From Bacteroidales bacterium (lineage in GTDB: Bacteria; Bacteroidota; Bacteroidia; Bacteroidales; UBA4181), in NCBI GenBank assembly GCA_031259205.1, contig JAIRLS010000023.1, forward strand, positions 1-10,250: a stretch of 10,250 nt of DNA, in the 5' to 3' direction. Made by a program: the position numbers and the translations under genes. Every line of letters begins with the position of its first letter. Position 1 is the stretch's first letter. Below, piece after piece: positions 6,934 to 10,250 of this stretch. The notes beneath the pieces are model-generated. The model was given only the letters and a program-made list of their open reading frames with translations. It had not been told where the DNA came from and ran no database searches.

Positions 6934-7475
6934 ATCGCCTGCAAAAACTGAGCATGGAGGAACTGCACCGGAAAACTCCCGAAGAAATCCGCCTGTCGGA
7001 CAAGATACCGGTGGTCGTAGTGTCGGACAACATCCGCAGCCTGCACAACATAGGCTCGATATTCCGTACCTGCGACGCCTTTTTGGTAACCTCTCTCCTG
7101 CTGTGCGGCATTTCGGCAACGCCTCCCCACAGGGAGATTCACAAATCGGCGCTGGGAGCGGAAGATACGGTGGACTGGCAGTATTTTCCCGACACTTTGC
7201 AGGCCGTAGAACACCTTAAAACGAAAGGATACTCGCTATGGGGCATAGAACAGACACGCAACAGCACCTCGCTGGAAAATTTCCGGATCAAACAGGGGGC
7301 GCGTTATGCCTTTATCTTCGGAAATGAAGTACGGGGAATCGCACAGGAAGTCATTAACTGTTGCGAGGGCTGCCTCGAAATCCCCCAATTCGGCGCGAAA
7401 CACTCTTTCAACGTGTCGGTCTGCGCCGGCATCGTGTTGTGGGAATGTTACAGGCAGATCCTTGCAGGCTTTTGA
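6930..7475 (+). CDS. TrmH/SpoU-family SPOUT RNA methyltransferase
   Basis: This is a 181-residue enzyme expected to transfer a methyl group from S-adenosylmethionine to a ribose 2'-OH in tRNA or rRNA. All three SPOUT knot motifs are visible: motif 1 SDNIRSLHNIGSIFRTCDAF (32-51, with N40 and likely catalytic R46), motif 2 IFGNEVRGIA (129-138, E133) and motif 3 IPQFGAKHSFNVSVCAGI (151-168, with S159/N161). The frame is open further upstream, to 6585, but that part overlaps the DUF2851 gene and lacks family similarity. The ATG at 6930, overlapping the upstream stop, gives the correct short N-terminus. The protein lacks the long substrate-binding extension of some TrmH and RlmB enzymes. Its RNA target cannot be told from sequence. 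Confidence 0.92.
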   Translation: MNRLQKLSMEELHRKTPEEIRLSDKIPVVVVSDNIRSLHNIGSIFRTCDAFLVTSLLLCGISATPPHREIHKSALGAEDTVDWQYFPDTLQAVEHLKTKGYSLWGIEQTRNSTSLENFRIKQGARYAFIFGNEVRGIAQEVINCCEGCLEIPQFGAKHSFNVSVCAGIVLWECYRQILAGF

Positions 7476-7491
7476 GGCCGAGAAAATAAAT

Positions 7492-7522
7492 TTTGTATTG
7501 AACAAAAAAAGCTGTAGTTTTG
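7492..7522 (+). promoter_or_regulatory. Promoter of the porD-envC unit
   Basis: TTTG at 7492-7495 is followed after 19 nt by TAGTTTTG at 7515-7522, fitting the Bacteroidetes consensus. A second TAGTTTTG lies at 7526-7533 but is less well spaced from any TTTG. The site falls in the 73-nt gap after the methyltransferase gene and suggests that the next two genes form a separate unit. Confidence 0.6.
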
Positions 7523-7548
7523 GCGTAGTTTTGAAAAGAATCCGTTTC

Positions 7549-8481
7549 ATGAAAACAAAGAGTCAAATAATAAGTCGCTTAAGGGGATGGCTGCCGGCAG
7601 CCGTCCTCCTGTTACCTGCTCCCGCGCTCGTGTCTGCACAGGAGTTGCGGTGCAACATCCAGTTGGTAACCACCCAGATTCAGGGATCGAACAAGAGCGT
7701 GACCGATGCGTTGCAAACCGCCCTTTTCGAATTTGTCAATTCAAGAGTGTGGACCAACAACACTTTTACTCCCGAAGAACGCATCGAATGTAACATGATG
7801 CTCAACATCAAAAGCATGACGGGCAACAGTTTCAGCGGGTCCTTGCAGGTACAGTCGCGCCGTCCGGTGTTCAATTCGGTGTACAGCACCACGATGCTCA
7901 ATTTTCAGGATGAGAACGTAAAATTCAACTATGTGGAAGGCGAACCGCTGGAGTATAGCGAAACTTCTTTTCAGTCGAACCTTACCTCCATTATCGCCTT
8001 CTATGTGTACATCATTCTGGGAATGGACTACGATTCGTTTTCGCTCAACGGCGGTACTCCCTACTTTCGTAAAGCGGAAACCATCGTCACCCATGCGCAG
8101 CAGTCGGGTGAAAAGGGATGGCGTGCCAACGAAGGCTCCAACAGCAGCCGCAACCGCTACTGGATAGCCCAGAACTTTCTGGACGACCGCTATCGCAACG
8201 TGCGCGAGTTCAGTTACAAATACTACCGTCAAGGACTGGACAGGATGAACAGCAAACCCAACGACGTACGCAGGGAGATCGCGGAATACATGCAACTTTT
8301 GCAGGAAGTATACCGTCGCAAGCCTGACCCGTACATGTCGCTGCTGCAAATCACCTTTGACGCGAAATCGAACGAATGGGTGGAAATTTTCAGCAATTCT
8401 CCGGCAGAAGAAAAAAGCAGGGTAGTGAAAATCCTGAAAGAGATAGACCCGTCGAACATATCAAAATACGATAATATATAA
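7549..8481 (+). CDS. porD: DUF4835 family protein, PorD-type (type IX secretion)
   Basis: This is a 310-residue exported protein. The ATG at 7549 is chosen over an upstream in-frame start at 7306 because it gives a proper signal peptide (hydrophobic core about 14-28, ending ALVSAQ; cleavage near residue 30), and because the upstream part lies inside the methyltransferase gene. The mature sequence fits DUF4835: QELRCNIQLVTTQIQGSNK at the start, LQTALFEFVNSRVWTNNTF and ERIECNMML following, and FYVYIILGMDYDSFSLNGG in the middle. As I recall, this family is annotated as PorD, linked to type IX secretion and gliding in Bacteroidetes; its biochemical role is not established. It probably resides in the periplasm. 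The EnvC-like gene follows after 7 nt. Confidence 0.85.
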   Translation: MKTKSQIISRLRGWLPAAVLLLPAPALVSAQELRCNIQLVTTQIQGSNKSVTDALQTALFEFVNSRVWTNNTFTPEERIECNMMLNIKSMTGNSFSGSLQVQSRRPVFNSVYSTTMLNFQDENVKFNYVEGEPLEYSETSFQSNLTSIIAFYVYIILGMDYDSFSLNGGTPYFRKAETIVTHAQQSGEKGWRANEGSNSSRNRYWIAQNFLDDRYRNVREFSYKYYRQGLDRMNSKPNDVRREIAEYMQLLQEVYRRKPDPYMSLLQITFDAKSNEWVEIFSNSPAEEKSRVVKILKEIDPSNISKYDNI

Positions 8482-8488
8482 TCCCTCC

Positions 8489-9691
8489 GTGTTGTCGTTA
8501 GCCAAATCCCTTTTTGTCCTCCTGTTTCTCCTGCCGGCAGCAGGCGTGATTGCACAATCGCGGCAGACGCTGGAAGAGCAGCGCAAGAAAACCCTGAATG
8601 AAATAGACGAAATCAACGGTTTCCTGAAAGAAACACAGCAAACCCAAAAAGAATCGCTGAATAAAATCATCCTGCTGAACAGCCAAATCAAACAATACAC
8701 CCTGCTGATCAGCAACACGGAAAAAGAAATAAAACTTGCCGGACGCCAAATCGACGAAACCCTGCTTCAAGTGAAAAAACTGAGCAACGAAGTGGAGAAA
8801 CTGAAAGACGAATATGCCCAAATGGTGTTCCATGCCTACAAAAACAAAGGGAAATACGATAAATTAGTCTATATCCTTTCGGCAAAAGATTTTAACGAAG
8901 CCTACCGTCGGATGAAATACTTTCAGCAATACAGCCAGTTTCGCGCCAAACAGGTATCCGAAATTACCGAAAGCCGGCAACAACTGGACGCCGTCATCAA
9001 AAAACTGGCGCAACAAAAAGCCCAAAAAGAAAAGCTGATGACAACGCAACAGAAAGAATTCCGCCAGTTGGAAGCGGTAAAAGGAGAACAGAACGAAGCC
9101 ATCGAACGGCTGAAATCGCAGGAAAAGAAACTAAGGCAACAGATAGCGGAAAAACAGCGAGAAGCCCAAAAACTTCAGCAAACCATCAACAGGATGATCG
9201 CCGCCGAAGTCAAAAAAAACAAAGGCGCCGCCAAAACGCTGTACGACAGACTCACCCCCTCCGAACGGCTGGTTTCCGATAATTTTAACGACAACAAAGG
9301 ACTGCTCCCATGGCCTACGGAAAGAGGCATCATCACCGGCTTTTTCGGCGTCAACTCCGACCCGCTGTACAAAGACATCAAAATCAACAACAGCGGCATA
9401 GATATTACCACTGTCGGAAACTCCGAAGTACGGGCTATTTTTGAAGGAGTGGTCACCATGATCTCGCGCATTCACGGCGGAAATATCGCCATCATGATTC
9501 GCCACGGCAATTTTATTAGCGTTTACGCCAATCTGGTGGATATTTCCGTCAAACAGGGCGACAACGTGAAGGCAAAAACCGTCATCGGAAGGGTTTACAC
9601 CGAAAAAGGCATGAAAACATCCATCCTGCATTTCGAAATATGGGAAGAAACCAACAATATGGACCCCGAACTGTGGCTGGTGAAAAAATAA
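8489..9691 (+). CDS. envC: EnvC-like murein hydrolase activator, degenerate LytM domain
   Basis: This is a 400-residue protein with a signal peptide (core FVLLFLLPAAGVIA, cleavage near residue 23), a long charged coiled coil (about 24-245) and a C-terminal M23/LytM domain (about 270-400). The start must be non-ATG: GTG at 8489, or TTG at 8492. No upstream ATG is in frame, and the first internal ATG would remove the signal peptide. In active LytM enzymes the metal and catalytic residues are His in HxGxD, YAHL and HLH. Here they are N301, N348 and I379, with only D305 and H381 kept. The domain is therefore likely inactive and, like EnvC/NlpD, would activate cell-wall amidases at division. The partner amidase is not in the window. 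It directly follows the PorD-type gene. Confidence 0.9.
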   Translation: MLSLAKSLFVLLFLLPAAGVIAQSRQTLEEQRKKTLNEIDEINGFLKETQQTQKESLNKIILLNSQIKQYTLLISNTEKEIKLAGRQIDETLLQVKKLSNEVEKLKDEYAQMVFHAYKNKGKYDKLVYILSAKDFNEAYRRMKYFQQYSQFRAKQVSEITESRQQLDAVIKKLAQQKAQKEKLMTTQQKEFRQLEAVKGEQNEAIERLKSQEKKLRQQIAEKQREAQKLQQTINRMIAAEVKKNKGAAKTLYDRLTPSERLVSDNFNDNKGLLPWPTERGIITGFFGVNSDPLYKDIKINNSGIDITTVGNSEVRAIFEGVVTMISRIHGGNIAIMIRHGNFISVYANLVDISVKQGDNVKAKTVIGRVYTEKGMKTSILHFEIWEETNNMDPELWLVKK

Positions 9692-9758
9692 GCCTGCCCG
9701 TTTCCGGCAATGCCCATTCGGGTATGATTCATTTGCGAGGGAAACACTCAAAATAAAA

Positions 9759-9780
9759 GCACGAAGGCACGAATGTAGAG
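9759..9780 (+). repeat. Dispersed 22-bp repeat, copy 2
   Basis: This copy is identical to 4387-4408 over 22 bp and in the same orientation. Here the repeat runs directly into a GC-rich hairpin (9779-9797); copy 1 runs into a different sequence, so only the 22-bp core is shared. Confidence 0.75.
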
Positions 9781-9797
9781 ACGCACGGCGTGCGTCT
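9779..9797. repeat. GC-rich hairpin
   Basis: AGACGCAC (9779-9786) pairs perfectly with GTGCGTCT (9790-9797) around a 3-nt loop. There is no T-run after it on the plus strand. It lies 88 nt after the EnvC-like gene and could act as a 3'-end stem or be part of a dispersed repeat. Confidence 0.6.
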
Positions 9798-9915
9798 GAA
9801 AAGCCATCCACTTTGGAGAATGCGGAACGTCCTGAAAGGGACTTTTGGGATGGATGGGAAAAAAGCGTGAACAAAGCTTCATCCTCAAAGGGTACGAAGG
9901 GAGAGGGTCTGAACT

Positions 9916-9942
9916 GTGATTTATGTGATTTGAGTGATTTTT
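9916..9942 (+). repeat. Three imperfect copies of a 9-bp unit
   Basis: GTGATTTAT, GTGATTTGA and GTGATTTTT occur in tandem, sharing GTGATTT. They are in non-coding DNA just before the terminator-like hairpin. Confidence 0.7.
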
Positions 9943-9948
9943 ATGAGC

Positions 9949-9968
9949 GTCCCTGCGGGACTTTTTTT
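9949..9968 (+). terminator. Terminator-like hairpin with T-run
   Basis: GTCCC (9949-9953) pairs with GGGAC (9957-9961) around TGC, followed by seven T (9962-9968). The shape fits an intrinsic terminator on the plus strand, although the stem is only 5 bp and it lies 258 nt past the EnvC-like stop codon. A weaker related hairpin (GTCC/GGAC then TTTT, 9829-9846) precedes it. One of the two may end the porD-envC transcript. Confidence 0.5.
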
Positions 9969-10110
9969 AACCACGAAGGGCACGAAGTAACACAAAGGCC
10001 TGACGGAAGAGAAGAGGCGAAGGCGGAAAAAACAGTTCACAGATGAAGACAAAAAAAGAATGAACCAAGACAGGAATTATTTTTGAAATACGAAAATCGC
10101 ATGAACAAAA

Positions 10111-10243
10111 CAGGTTAAAACGCAAGACGAGAAAGCCCGCAGACAGATACGGATTTTAACGATTTACAGGAAGTGCAGACACAAAAAGCACCCTCTGATT
10201 CGTAGAAGCCACCAATCACAGACTGTTCCCGTCTTGCAACCTG
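10111..10243. repeat. Interrupted inverted repeat near the right edge
   Basis: CAGGTT (10111-10116) plus GCAAGACG (10122-10129) on the left are matched in inverted orientation by CGTCTTGCAACCTG (10230-10243) on the right; the left arm carries a 5-nt insertion. The arms enclose about 100 nt of A-rich DNA without a gene. Confidence 0.4.
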
Positions 10244-10250
10244 TACTACC

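Larger units (their letters stand above)
9692..10250. other. Non-coding repeat-rich intergenic region
   Basis: I see no convincing gene in this stretch on either strand. A 77-codon frame at 9813-10046 (plus) is a translation of short repeats (CDLCDLSDF, NHEGHEVTQR) and has no family features. An open frame on the minus strand entering from the right edge and ending near 10112 is similarly Cys/Ser-rich and repeat-derived. The region holds the second 22-bp repeat copy, two small hairpins, a 9-bp tandem repeat, a terminator-like hairpin and a loose inverted repeat, listed separately. Confidence 0.7.

Noticed and set aside
7306..7548. Upstream extension of the DUF4835/PorD-type gene
   Set aside because: The extra 81 codons lie within the methyltransferase gene and the promoter, and would bury the signal peptide. 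The ATG at 7549 is the sound start.
9759..9979. CRISPR array suggested by recurring GCACGAAG strings
   Set aside because: Copies are irregularly spaced, differ in sequence, and have no uniform spacers or nearby cas genes.
9813..10046. 77-codon open frame on the plus strand after the EnvC-like gene
   Set aside because: It runs through the tandem repeat, the terminator-like hairpin and the GGGCACGAAG repeat, and the translation mirrors those repeats.

Overview
The window is chromosomal DNA from a member of the Bacteroidota, most likely the order Bacteroidales. Three things point there. The RpoB is about 1,270 residues long with Bacteroidales-type sequence. Several genes belong to families found mainly in this phylum (DUF2851, DUF4835/PorD, a Bacteroidetes-type DUF3108 protein). 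Four promoters match the Bacteroidetes consensus TTTG-N19-21-TAnnTTTG, and no gene has a Shine-Dalgarno sequence. No phage, CRISPR, transposase, tRNA or rRNA gene was seen.

Left part (1-4281, all minus strand). rpoB fills 322-4131. It has its own promoter (4251-4281), a leader of roughly 110 nt with a stem-loop, and a strong intrinsic terminator 26 nt after its stop codon. Beyond the terminator, where rpoC is expected, there is instead a new promoter, a palindromic leader and the first 29 codons of a secreted-protein gene running off the left edge. No rplL/rplJ lies upstream of rpoB. The gene therefore appears to be a single transcription unit, cut off from both sides of the usual rplKAJL-rpoBC cluster.

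Middle (4282-4809). This intergenic region lies between divergently transcribed rpoB and the rightward genes. It holds a 348-bp segment bounded by perfect 13-bp inverted repeats, with a strong internal hairpin and a 22-bp sequence that recurs in the other large intergenic region. A 14-residue stretch resembling the start of a LacI-type regulator is also present, then the promoter of the rightward operon.

Right part (4810-9691, plus strand). Five genes form two units. The first is an exported DUF3108 protein, a DUF2851 protein and a TrmH-family SPOUT RNA methyltransferase; the last two overlap by 4 bp. The second, with its own promoter, is an exported DUF4835/PorD-type protein (type IX secretion) and, 7 nt later with a GTG start, an EnvC-like coiled-coil protein with a degenerate LytM domain. 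The second unit is an envelope module; the first joins an envelope protein of unknown function to RNA modification.

Right edge (9692-10250). There is no convincing gene. The stretch is a patchwork of short repeats, hairpins and a terminator-like structure.

The most notable points are the isolated rpoB, an Asn at the RpoB position equivalent to E. coli His526 (a rifampicin-site residue), and the inverted-repeat-bounded element. I do not see a clear new defence or mobile system.
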